NCBI GenBank assembly: GCA_030447245.1
Contig: JAUJPG010000020.1
Span: 1-58,506, forward strand
DNA length: 58,506 nucleotides
Source of the DNA: Chloroflexota bacterium
Lineage (GTDB): Bacteria > Chloroflexota > UBA6077 > JACCZL01
Direction of reading: 5' to 3'
Each line of letters begins with the position of its first letter. Position 1 is the first letter of the stretch. The notes under the pieces are model-generated. The model was not told where the DNA came from, searched no databases, and saw only the letters and a list, made by a program, of their open reading frames with translations. Shown piece by piece: positions 8,870 through 16,575 of the stretch. A program made the translations under genes and the position numbers.

Positions 8870-10051
8870 TCAGCCGAAGGGGAAGCGGGCCTGCTCTATC
8901 GAGAGGCCGCGGACCTCGATCCGGGCTGGGTCGTTGGTGCCGAGCCCGGCCAGGGCTGCGAGCTGGAGGTGGTTGTCGCCGGGGAAGGGGTCCGCGCCGG
9001 CTGGAGCCTGGGGGTTGTAGCCCATGACGGCCGTGGCAACGGCGTCGGTGCAGACGGCGTTACGGCCGACAAGCAGCAGGCCGGGCTTGAGATGGCGCAG
9101 GTTGCCAGGGACCCAGGGGCCCTCGCCACCGGCCACGGTCTCGATGCCATCGACAATCGCCAGATCGATCGGACGAAGGCCGAGCAGATCGGCGGTGACC
9201 CGAGGGGCGCGCCAGCTCGGCTCGCGGGGGGTGTCCGCGCTCAGCTCGGCGGGGACCCCAGCCGGCGGGTCGAGAGTACCGTCATGGAGGATCTTGACAC
9301 GGGCTTTCGAGGCGTCCTCATCGCCGGCGTCGTCGCCGTAGAGCGAGAGTGGGGTGATGCCGAAGCTGTTCTTCACGCTGAGGGTGACGCCAGCGTCGGC
9401 GTGGTTCTTCAGTTTCGCGAGGGAGATGAAGACGTCTGTCTCCTCGTAGGCACGGTTCAGCACGTACGCTGGGAAGAGGTAGCCGCCCCAGGGAACGGCG
9501 AGGTGGGCGTAGCGCGCGTAGCTGCCGAGGTTGCGGGTGTCCTCGAACGAAACGTTGCCACCGGTCGCCTGGAGCGCGGGCCAATCCCAGCCGGAGCGGT
9601 GGAAGAGCTGCTCCGGGCTGAGCTTGTCGTAGACGCTCTCGACGAAGCGGACGTGGCGGGCGCCGGCGTGGTGAAGGAGGTTGGCCAGGACGAGGGCGAC
9701 GTTGAAGTGGGTCTGGTAGGTGACGCCCGGGGACAAGCCGAGCATCGGCCGGCCAGCCGTGCCGGTCAGGTTGACCTTCACGGTGATCCACTTGCCTTGG
9801 ACAAGGTTACCGATGCCACCGATCAAGTCGAAGAGCCCGCTGAGCCGCTCGCTGACGGCGTCCAGCTCGTAGGTCGGGCAGGCCCCGATGGCGACAGGGG
9901 CGCTCGGGGTGGCAGGCGAGAGGTCCGGCAGCGCAACCCGGTCAGCGGCAGCGGCGTGGGCGGGACTGAGGCGGGTCGCCGCGCAGTAGGCGCCGAAGGC
10001 GCCGACCTGGCCGAGGAGAGTGCGGCGAGAGAGGCGGCGACGGGAGAGCAT
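8870..10051 (-). CDS. Tat-exported DUF362 domain protein
   Basis: The N-terminus MLSRRRLSRRTLLGQVGAFG is a twin-arginine signal (SRRTLL), cleaved near AHAAAADR. The body matches DUF362 proteins: ITVKVNLTG, HFNVALVLANLLHHAGARHVRFVES, FISLAKLKNHADAGVTLSVKNSFGI, DLAIVDGIETVAGGEGPW and NAVCTDAVATAVMGYNP. DUF362 proteins often go with redox or iron-sulphur functions, but this one has no Cys-rich ferredoxin domain, so the activity is unknown. ATG 10051 is chosen over an upstream ATG at 10234 because it starts the Tat signal, although no strong ribosome site is visible. Length about 393 residues. Confidence 0.82.
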   Translation of the reverse strand: MLSRRRLSRRTLLGQVGAFGAYCAATRLSPAHAAAADRVALPDLSPATPSAPVAIGACPTYELDAVSERLSGLFDLIGGIGNLVQGKWITVKVNLTGTAGRPMLGLSPGVTYQTHFNVALVLANLLHHAGARHVRFVESVYDKLSPEQLFHRSGWDWPALQATGGNVSFEDTRNLGSYARYAHLAVPWGGYLFPAYVLNRAYEETDVFISLAKLKNHADAGVTLSVKNSFGITPLSLYGDDAGDEDASKARVKILHDGTLDPPAGVPAELSADTPREPSWRAPRVTADLLGLRPIDLAIVDGIETVAGGEGPWVPGNLRHLKPGLLLVGRNAVCTDAVATAVMGYNPQAPAGADPFPGDNHLQLAALAGLGTNDPARIEVRGLSIEQARFPFG

Positions 10052-10364
10052 TGATGAGTAGGGTACCGGGTTTGGCCGAGGCGTCGCGGGCCGTCGCCAC
10101 AACGCCTCGGGCGGCCAGGACGGCCGGACCGCGGCGTGGCACGCCCGAGTGATGCCGACCCCTACCTGCCTCCGAGCACGAGCTGGGTCTTGAAACAGGC
10201 TGTGATTGCCAGAGGCCCGCTGAACGTCCATCACGACGACGCCTCGGCCCGCCCTTCCCCGGCCGTGGGTCCTCGCCCCCGAAGGCGACGTCGAGCGGCT
10301 CGACCGCGACCTCGAGGCGCTTGACCAGCGCGCAGAACGAGCGCGGACTGGATCGGGGGATGCC

Positions 10365-11582
10365 TTACGGCCGGTACGGGCCGAGCTGTTGGACGGCGTG
10401 CTCGATGAATTGAGTGTCGGCCAGGCGCTCCCAGGGGACCGCGCGCTGGACGTCGCCGCTGTTGACCAGCCAGTCTTGCACGTCGAGGATGTTGTCGCGG
10501 AACAGGGTGCCGTCCGGGTTCAGACCGAACCAGACCATCTGCTCGTAGACCGCCGGGTCCTTGAGGCTAGTGTACTGGGTCAGGATCTGGACAACGTCGG
10601 CCCGAACCTGGCCGCCCTGGGTCAGGGCTCGGTTGTAGTCGCGGACGCCCTTCAAGTACGCCACCATCCAGCGCTTCCCCACCTCCGCCCTGTCCTGGGC
10701 GAACTGGCGCGAGAAGAAGACCACCCCCGGCTGGGAGTTCGGAGCAACCTGGTCGGTGGTGATGAACCGCCGCCCGGCGCCCCGCGACTCCATGATCGTC
10801 GGGATCGGCTCCGGGGCCAGGGCGGCGTCGATCCTCTTGTTGAGGAGCGCGCCGATCATGTCCGGAAAGGTGAGCTCCACGAGCTCCAGGTCGCCGATCG
10901 ACAAACCCTCGCGCTCCATGATCTTGCCGTAGAAGTAGCGGTTGACCGTCCCGGCCACGTCCGCGCCGACCTGTCGTCCCTTGAGGTCGGCGGCGGTCTT
11001 CACCTCGCCGCCGTCGAGCAGGTCCTGGCGGACGACCAGGCTGTTCGCGCCGTTGCCGGGCGGCTGCGAGCCCTTGTCGGCCGTCATCACGATCTGGAGG
11101 TCGCGGGCGATGCCGTTGAAGATCCCCGCCGCTAGCCCACCGGCGCCGACGTCGAGCCGACCCGTGGCCAGAAGCGGGACCATCTCCGGGATGCCGGCGA
11201 AGGTCTGGATGTTGACGGTCAGGTTCTGCTCCGCGAAGTAGCCGCGCTCCTGGGCGATGAAGATCCCGGCATCCGCGACCAGCCCAATCGAGCCTAGCTC
11301 GACCGTTGCCGCCGGGGCGTTCGAGGCGGCGACGGCTGGAGCGGCCTGGGCCGCCGGACTGGGGGACGGTGAGACTAGCGGGCCTGGCGAGGGCGATGCT
11401 GCCACGCCGGCAGCAGGGGATGGGGAAGCGGCAGCGGCGGCCGCGCCTGGGCTGGCGGCGGCCGGCTTCGACGCCTCGGTCGGCTTGGCCGGCGCGGCCG
11501 TCTGTTGGGCCGGCGCGGCCGGCGCGCAGGAGACGAGCAGGGCGGCGAGCAGGCACAGCAGCCCGAGCGGCGAGCGCGACAT
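10365..11582 (-). CDS. ABC transporter substrate-binding lipoprotein, NMT1/THI5-like
   Basis: The 405-residue protein has a lipobox, LLVSCAP, so Cys is probably lipid-modified. An Ala/Pro/Ser linker of about 75 residues tethers the binding domain. That domain reads LGSIGLVADAGIFIAQERGYFAEQNLTV, then GIPEMVPLLATGRLDVGAGG, DLKGRQVGADVAGT and LLNKRIDAALAPEPIPTIMESRG. This is the NMT1/SsuA/TauA family, which binds aromatic, sulphonate, nitrate or pyrimidine-like ligands. No permease or ATPase gene is adjacent, so the partner transporter must be elsewhere or lost. ATG 11582 is preceded by GGGGGAG. An IclR regulator and a dioxygenase lie upstream on the same strand. Confidence 0.85.
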   Translation of the reverse strand: MSRSPLGLLCLLAALLVSCAPAAPAQQTAAPAKPTEASKPAAASPGAAAAAASPSPAAGVAASPSPGPLVSPSPSPAAQAAPAVAASNAPAATVELGSIGLVADAGIFIAQERGYFAEQNLTVNIQTFAGIPEMVPLLATGRLDVGAGGLAAGIFNGIARDLQIVMTADKGSQPPGNGANSLVVRQDLLDGGEVKTAADLKGRQVGADVAGTVNRYFYGKIMEREGLSIGDLELVELTFPDMIGALLNKRIDAALAPEPIPTIMESRGAGRRFITTDQVAPNSQPGVVFFSRQFAQDRAEVGKRWMVAYLKGVRDYNRALTQGGQVRADVVQILTQYTSLKDPAVYEQMVWFGLNPDGTLFRDNILDVQDWLVNSGDVQRAVPWERLADTQFIEHAVQQLGPYRP

Positions 11583-11782
11583 CAAATCTCCCCCAGGTTC
11601 GGGTCGACAGGCCCGTGCTGGCCCGCCTGCCGCCCATAGTAGCTCAGTGGGCGCGGCCCGACGCGACGCCGATCGCGAGGGAGGCCAGGCGGGCGTGCGG
11701 GAGATGAGGCGGTGGTGCACGCTCGACACGGCGGGTGAGGCGCAGCGGAGCGCGGCGGGACAGCAGCACGGGATCGCGTCGC

Positions 11783-12661
11783 TTACGAGCTGCTGGAGAT
11801 GGCGAGTATTGCCGTCTCCTCCGCATCGACGTGGCCGAGCTCGGCGGAGGAAGCGCGGCCGGCCTCCAGGAGGAGCGGAATCGATCGCTCCAGCGCCGGG
11901 CCCCGGAGCGCGATCGATGGACCGGTGAAGCCGATGGCGCCAACCACCCGGTTGGTGTGGTCGAACACCGGGGCGGAGACGCTCGCCGCGCCGAGAGCGT
12001 CCTCCTCAGATACCTCCGCCCACCCGCGTCGTCGCGCCGCCTCGAGGTGCGCGAGGAACGCGGTGCGATCGGTGATCGTGTGCTCGGTGCGGGGCTCGAA
12101 GCGGCAGGCGTCGACGATTGCCGCGGCCTCGGTTGGCGGAAGGTGCGCCAGGATCGCCTTGCCGATCGAGCTGACGTGGACCGGACGGCGCCCGCCCACC
12201 TGCCGGTGGACGCGCAACCCGCCGCGGCCTTCGACGTGGTCGACGTAGACCACCTCGGGTCCCTCGAGCACACCGGCCAGGACCCCGTGGCCGATCTCGT
12301 CGGCCAGCCGCTCCACGTGCGGGTGCGCCACGGTGCGGAAGTCGAGCGCGTCCAGGATCTGGTCGGCCATCCTGACCAGCTTCATCCCCGGACGGTAGTG
12401 ACCGGTCGCGGGGACCTGGATCGCCAGCCCGGCGCGCTGGAGAGATCCGAGCAAACGAAACGTCGTCGCCTTGTTGAGACCCGCGCGGACTGCCACCGCG
12501 GTCAGGCCCAGGCCGCGCGGCTCGGCGACCAGGACGTCGAGCACCCGCAGCGCGCGCAGCGCCGTGCCCGAGACGTTGTCTCTGATCTCGACCCCGTCAG
12601 CGGGCACGACGGACGACCGATCCGCTCGCAAGCCGCCAGCCTCAGGCGCAGACGGCCGCAT
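11783..12661 (-). CDS. IclR-family transcriptional regulator
   Basis: A winged HTH (ALRALRVLDVLVAEPRGLGLTAVAVRAGLNKATTFRLLGSLQRAG) is followed by the IclR effector domain. Diagnostic pieces of that domain are VYVDHVEG, PVHVSSIGKAILAHLPP, HTITDRTAFLAHLEAARRRGWAEVSEEDALGAASVSAPVFD and VVGAIGFTGPS. The gene begins inside the last codons of the upstream dioxygenase: ATG 12661 has TGGAG about five bases upstream and overlaps the dioxygenase stop by about 20 bases, which implies co-transcription. A GTG near 12607 is an alternative start. It probably controls the dioxygenase operon, whose promoter contains a matching inverted repeat. Confidence 0.85.
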   Translation of the reverse strand: MRPSAPEAGGLRADRSSVVPADGVEIRDNVSGTALRALRVLDVLVAEPRGLGLTAVAVRAGLNKATTFRLLGSLQRAGLAIQVPATGHYRPGMKLVRMADQILDALDFRTVAHPHVERLADEIGHGVLAGVLEGPEVVYVDHVEGRGGLRVHRQVGGRRPVHVSSIGKAILAHLPPTEAAAIVDACRFEPRTEHTITDRTAFLAHLEAARRRGWAEVSEEDALGAASVSAPVFDHTNRVVGAIGFTGPSIALRGPALERSIPLLLEAGRASSAELGHVDAEETAILAISSSS

Positions 12662-13610
12662 CGAGGCTCCAGCGGTTGAAGGAGGGATTCTCCTGCTCGG
12701 CCAGGCGGGCACGGGCCTCGTACCACATCCGGGCCCACTCCGCCGGGTTGCACAGGACGGCCTCGGGATGGGCGGCGCTGCGGGCGACGAAGCCCGGGAA
12801 GGCCGGGCGGCCGGTCGGCTGACCGATCGGCTGGTAGCGCAGGTCGAAGCTGATCCGGACCCGATCCTCGGTCACGTTGTCGAGCGAGGAGTGGACGGTG
12901 CGCGACGTCATCAGCAGCGCGCTTCCCGGCCGCATCGGCAGCGGCGTGGCCCGCTCGCTCGGGATGAGCTTCTCCGGGATGGAGACGCCCTTCTCCTGCG
13001 GGCAGTGCGGCACGAGGTCTCCGCGGTGGCTGCCCGGGATCACCTGGAGGCAGCCGTTCTCGACCGTCGCCTCGGTGATCGGCATCCAGATCGTCAGGAT
13101 GTCGGATTCGTCGGCCTCCGGCAGGATCACGCCATTGTCCTGGTGCCAGGGGATCGTCGAGACCAGGCCGTTGTAGCTGCCCTTCGCCACCGCCCGCTTC
13201 GGCAGCTTCATCCGGATGTGCTGGACGGGGTTGGAGTAGATCTCCGGGCCGATCAGGTCCTCGACCAGGTCGAGCAGGCGCTGGTTGGTCAGCAGTCCGA
13301 AGACGGCCGGGCCGACGTGGATGGGGGTATCGTGCCGCACGCCGGACTGCGGCAGGCTGAAGTCGAAGTGCTGGGGGAAGTTGCGCCCGCTCTCGGCGCA
13401 GATTCGGATCAGCCGCTCCTCGAACGGCAGCTCGCGGTAGGGCGACTTGATCACCCCTTCCTCGTAGAGCGAGTGGGCGATGCGGTCGACCACGTCGGCG
13501 TACTCGGCCATGACCGGCGCGATGTCGCGGGTGGGATCGAGGACGTCCTCGACGACGAGGTAGCCGTCTCGTTCGAACTGCTGCCGCTGGGCGGGCGTCA
13601 GGACTTGCAC
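12642..13610 (-). CDS. Phytanoyl-CoA dioxygenase (PhyH) family oxygenase
   Basis: The 322-residue protein is an Fe(II)/2-oxoglutarate oxygenase. The 2-His-1-Asp iron facial triad is visible as His156 and Asp158 in PWHQDNG and His240 in TVHSSLDN; Arg252 in RVRISFDLRY should bind 2-oxoglutarate. The motif VENGCLQVIPGSHRGDL is the usual PhyH loop. Bacterial members hydroxylate varied small molecules, so the substrate is not predictable. GTG 13610 has AAGGAG seven bases upstream. It leads a minus-strand operon with the IclR gene and perhaps the substrate-binding lipoprotein, and is divergent from the symporter at 14007. Confidence 0.88.
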   Translation of the reverse strand: MQVLTPAQRQQFERDGYLVVEDVLDPTRDIAPVMAEYADVVDRIAHSLYEEGVIKSPYRELPFEERLIRICAESGRNFPQHFDFSLPQSGVRHDTPIHVGPAVFGLLTNQRLLDLVEDLIGPEIYSNPVQHIRMKLPKRAVAKGSYNGLVSTIPWHQDNGVILPEADESDILTIWMPITEATVENGCLQVIPGSHRGDLVPHCPQEKGVSIPEKLIPSERATPLPMRPGSALLMTSRTVHSSLDNVTEDRVRISFDLRYQPIGQPTGRPAFPGFVARSAAHPEAVLCNPAEWARMWYEARARLAEQENPSFNRWSLDAAVCA

Positions 13611-13659
13611 AGTGCCACTCCTTCTCCTGGCTCAGGGGTCACTACCCCATATCGACGTT

Positions 13660-13695
13660 GGTTCATTATTAGAACCAGTGGGTTCAGTATCTAAA
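13660..13695 (-). promoter_or_regulatory. Promoter with overlapping inverted-repeat operator for the dioxygenase operon
   Basis: On the minus strand TTTAGA (13695-13690) and TAATAA (13671-13666) are separated by 18 bases and read toward the dioxygenase. A perfect inverted repeat, GGTTC-N7-GAACC (13660-13676), covers the -10 element, and a further half-site GGGTTC lies at 13680-13685. IclR regulators bind short palindromes like this, so the neighbouring IclR protein is the natural candidate. Confidence 0.5.
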
Positions 13696-13723
13696 GTGTA
13701 CCCGCTGCCGGCCGGCGGCGCAA

Positions 13724-13784
13724 GTGGCTGCTCTCTCGTGCCGGAGCTCGCCGACGGCGGTTGCCCCCGAGGTGGCTGCTCTCT
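13724..13784. repeat. Two direct copies of GTGGCTGCTCTCT
   Basis: The same 13 bases occur at 13724-13736 and 13772-13784, 48 bases apart, in the roughly 400-base divergent region between the dioxygenase and the symporter. The rest of that region (13611-14006) holds the promoter/operator above and no recognisable gene. Confidence 0.5.
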
Positions 13785-14006
13785 AGAATGGGCGTGTCGA
13801 AGGGGCGCCGCGCGACCGTTAGTCGGCCGCCGGGATGGGCATGCGAGGCTGTCCGGCCACGGAGGGGCCGGCGCGCGCCGTGATGGGCCACGACACCGGC
13901 CCGCGGCCTTCGCTGACGCTCTGTTCCCGGTCGAGGCACCGACGCCACACGCGTGCCTGGTCCTGGAACAGCGCCGGCGCCCGGATAGCCAGGAAGGGGG
14001 CAATGG

Positions 14007-15716
14007 ATGACCGCGCTCGATTGGGTCCTCGTCATCGGCATCAACTTGGCCATCGTGCTCTACGGCGCCTTCTTCGTGAAGGGCAAGGGCGGCAGCTTCG
14101 ACTGGTTCCTGGCCTCGCAGAGCCTGCCCTGGTGGGCGATCGGGCTGTCGGCCTTCGGTACGGCGGTTGACATCGGCGACTACACCGCCGTCGCCGGCGG
14201 CTCCTACCGCTTCGGGTTGTCCCAGCTTGCCCAGTGGTGGCTGGGCATCTCGGTCGGCTGGTTCCTGGTCTCGTTCTTCGTCATCGTCCCGGCCTATCGC
14301 TCCGGGGTGTTCACCAATGCCGAGTGGCTCGAGTTCCGCTTCGGCCCGCTCGCCCGGGTGCTCGCCGTGTTGATCAACACCATCTCGCGCGCAAACGTGA
14401 CCGGCAACATGTACTTCTCGATGTTTCTGATCCTGAACGTCGTCGCTGGGGTGGGCGACGTGGTGGCCTGGGCCGTGGTCGTCGGGGTGGCGGCGCTGAC
14501 CGTGCTGTACATCGTCACCGGCGGCCTCCGCTCGGACGTGATCACCGACTCGATCCAGGCCGTCGTCATGATCCTCTCGTCGCTGATCCTGTTCGCGGTC
14601 GTCTGGAACGCCGTCGGCGGCTGGTCCGGCGCGACCCAGAAGCTGGCCGCGATCGACCCGGCCCTACCCGGCCAGCTCCTCCACGTCGGCGGCTACTCGC
14701 CGGGCGGCGTCCCGCCGATCGTGGTCGTGATCAGCTTCGTCGTCACGCTGACGATGTACGTCACGATCAACCAGTACGAGTGGATCCGTTTCCTCGGCGC
14801 GCGCTCCGAGTGGGACATGCGGATGGGCGCGGTACTGGCGTCGGTGGCCACCGCGATCTGCGTGTTCTTCAACCTGTTGATGGGGCCCTTCGGTCGGGTC
14901 GACTTCCCCGACCTCCAGGTGGTCGACCAGGTGTACCCGCTGCTGATCAACAAGTATCTCGGCCCGGGGCTGGTCGGGCTGGTCGTGGCCGGGATGATGG
15001 CCGCCGCGTTCTCCACGTTCGACTCGATCGGGGTCGGGATTAGCTCGCTCTGGGTGCGCGACATCTACGCCCGCTTCATCAATCGCACGGCCGACGACGC
15101 CCACTACACCCTGGTCGGTAAGCTACTGGTGCCGCTCATCCTGGTGCTCGGATTCCTGTTCGCTCCGTTCCTGGGCGGCGGAATGCTCGCCTTCTACCTG
15201 CGCCTGGCCGGAGCGATCCAGGTCCCGCTGATGACGACGATTCTGATGGGGGCGTTGACGACCGTGCGGCGCGAAGCCGGCATCTGGGGGCTGCTGGCAG
15301 GCCTGGGGTACGGGCTGTTCGCGATCGTCGCCGACATGCAGGCGTGGCCGATCCCGACCCTGATCACCAGCACCTGGTGGGCGTTCATCTGGAACATCAT
15401 CATCCCGGCCGGGGTGATGCTGGCCGTCTCCAAGGTGATGGATGCCCAGCGCGGCCCGGCCCCGGAGAGCGACTTCGTCGGGCTGGTCTACTCGCGGACC
15501 TTGAAGGTCGAGGAGGGCACGCAGTCGGTCATCAACCGCCGCCTCGAGGCGATCGGCGGGACCTGGCTCGAAAAGACGCTGGACGAGTTCAGGGTACGCC
15601 CGCGGCACCCGTTCCCGCTGCCGGCCGGGGGGTTGCCGCTGTACCTGCGGCCAGGGGTGCTGGCCATCATCTATCTGGTGGTTTTCAGCTTCTTGATCTT
15701 CGTGGTGCTCTGGTAG
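14007..15716 (+). CDS. Sodium/solute symporter (SSS family)
   Basis: The 569-residue membrane protein has about 13 hydrophobic spans. It shows the SSS hallmark regions: GSFDWFLASQSLPWWAIGLSAFGTAVDIGDY in spans 1-2, GVFTNAEWLEFRFG, VTGGLRSDVITDSIQAVVM, and GLVGLVVAGMMAAAFSTFDS, which carries the Na2-site Ser/Ala-rich helix. The family imports sugars, amino acids, carboxylates or nucleosides with Na+. The substrate is not evident. ATG 14007 sits six bases after AGGAAGGGGG; an ATG four bases earlier is in another frame. It is divergent from the dioxygenase operon, so a shared regulator is possible. Confidence 0.9.
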   Translation: MTALDWVLVIGINLAIVLYGAFFVKGKGGSFDWFLASQSLPWWAIGLSAFGTAVDIGDYTAVAGGSYRFGLSQLAQWWLGISVGWFLVSFFVIVPAYRSGVFTNAEWLEFRFGPLARVLAVLINTISRANVTGNMYFSMFLILNVVAGVGDVVAWAVVVGVAALTVLYIVTGGLRSDVITDSIQAVVMILSSLILFAVVWNAVGGWSGATQKLAAIDPALPGQLLHVGGYSPGGVPPIVVVISFVVTLTMYVTINQYEWIRFLGARSEWDMRMGAVLASVATAICVFFNLLMGPFGRVDFPDLQVVDQVYPLLINKYLGPGLVGLVVAGMMAAAFSTFDSIGVGISSLWVRDIYARFINRTADDAHYTLVGKLLVPLILVLGFLFAPFLGGGMLAFYLRLAGAIQVPLMTTILMGALTTVRREAGIWGLLAGLGYGLFAIVADMQAWPIPTLITSTWWAFIWNIIIPAGVMLAVSKVMDAQRGPAPESDFVGLVYSRTLKVEEGTQSVINRRLEAIGGTWLEKTLDEFRVRPRHPFPLPAGGLPLYLRPGVLAIIYLVVFSFLIFVVLW

Positions 15717-15772
15717 GCCTTCACTGTTCGAGACGGAAGCCTGGAACCCGGACCCTGGAATACCAGCCAGGC

Positions 15773-16363
15773 ATGGACCCTGTCGAGATCCTCGTCCACG
15801 AGCCGTCGGTCGACGCCGCGGAGGCGGCTCGGATCCTCCGCCGCGAGGAGGTCGGCGGGCTAAGCGTCCAGCGGTTGCTCGGCGGCTTGCGGCCGGACCG
15901 CCTGCATGGGCTGGACTTGCTCTTCGTCCCGCACTGGTACTGCTGCTTCCGGGTCGTGGTCGACCAGGCCCGCTCCCAGCACGTGGCGCCGGCCGTGTGG
16001 ACGATGGTCGAGGCGCTCGTCGGAGAGGTCCTCCGCCTGCCCGACGAGCCGCCGCTCGTCGAGCGCGACCTCGCCGCGCTCGCCCCGGCCGTGGCCCTGC
16101 CGCCGCTCCTCGGGCAAGCGGAGGCGGAGGCCCGCGCGCGCGACGGGCTCCGCTGGGACCTGCGGGTCCGCGGCCGCCAGCGCCTCGCACCGCGCGAGGT
16201 CGACCTGGTCGGGGCCCGCCTCGCGCACGTCCCCTTCTGGGTCGGCTACTACAGCGGCCCGGGGGGTCAGCTCCGCGCCAGGGCCGTCCACGGCGTCGAG
16301 CGCTCGGTGCAGGGCGGGACCTTCACCCGCGAGCTGCTCCGCGCCCTCGAGCGCGTCGTCTGA
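15773..16363 (+). CDS. Conserved-looking hypothetical protein, 196 residues
   Basis: I do not recognise a named family. The protein begins MDPVEILVHEPSVDAAEAARILRREEVGG, contains a hydrophobic aromatic patch LLFVPHWYCCFRVVVDQ near residues 50-65, an acidic central helical region, and ends VPFWVGYYSGPGGQLRARAVHGVERSVQGG. Paired 'VPxWxxxY' patches like these occur in uncharacterised soluble proteins whose beta-strands face a membrane or partner. Codon use matches the neighbours. It lies 57 bases downstream of the symporter and may be co-transcribed. No strong ribosome site is seen. Confidence 0.6.
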   Translation: MDPVEILVHEPSVDAAEAARILRREEVGGLSVQRLLGGLRPDRLHGLDLLFVPHWYCCFRVVVDQARSQHVAPAVWTMVEALVGEVLRLPDEPPLVERDLAALAPAVALPPLLGQAEAEARARDGLRWDLRVRGRQRLAPREVDLVGARLAHVPFWVGYYSGPGGQLRARAVHGVERSVQGGTFTRELLRALERVV

Positions 16364-16575
16364 GCAAGGGTTGGTTCGGCCCATGCTTGGCGCCTGAGGA
16401 TTGCGTTGTGAAACTGTAGCCGAAACAGCCGTGGCCGGCGGAACGCTGGCACGATGCGCTACGCTCCGATGACCGGGCGGGTCTTGCCCGCGAGCAGATC
16501 AGATCGCCTACGTTGGCTGCGTGACCGTCAACTCCCCGAATTGCTGCCCTCGAGACGCGATCCTACAATCCGGCG

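Noticed and set aside
10235..10364. Possible remnant reading LAPEGDVERLDRDLEALDQRAERAR on the plus strand
   Set aside because: Too short, no start codon or ribosome site, and could be chance helical coding in GC-rich DNA.
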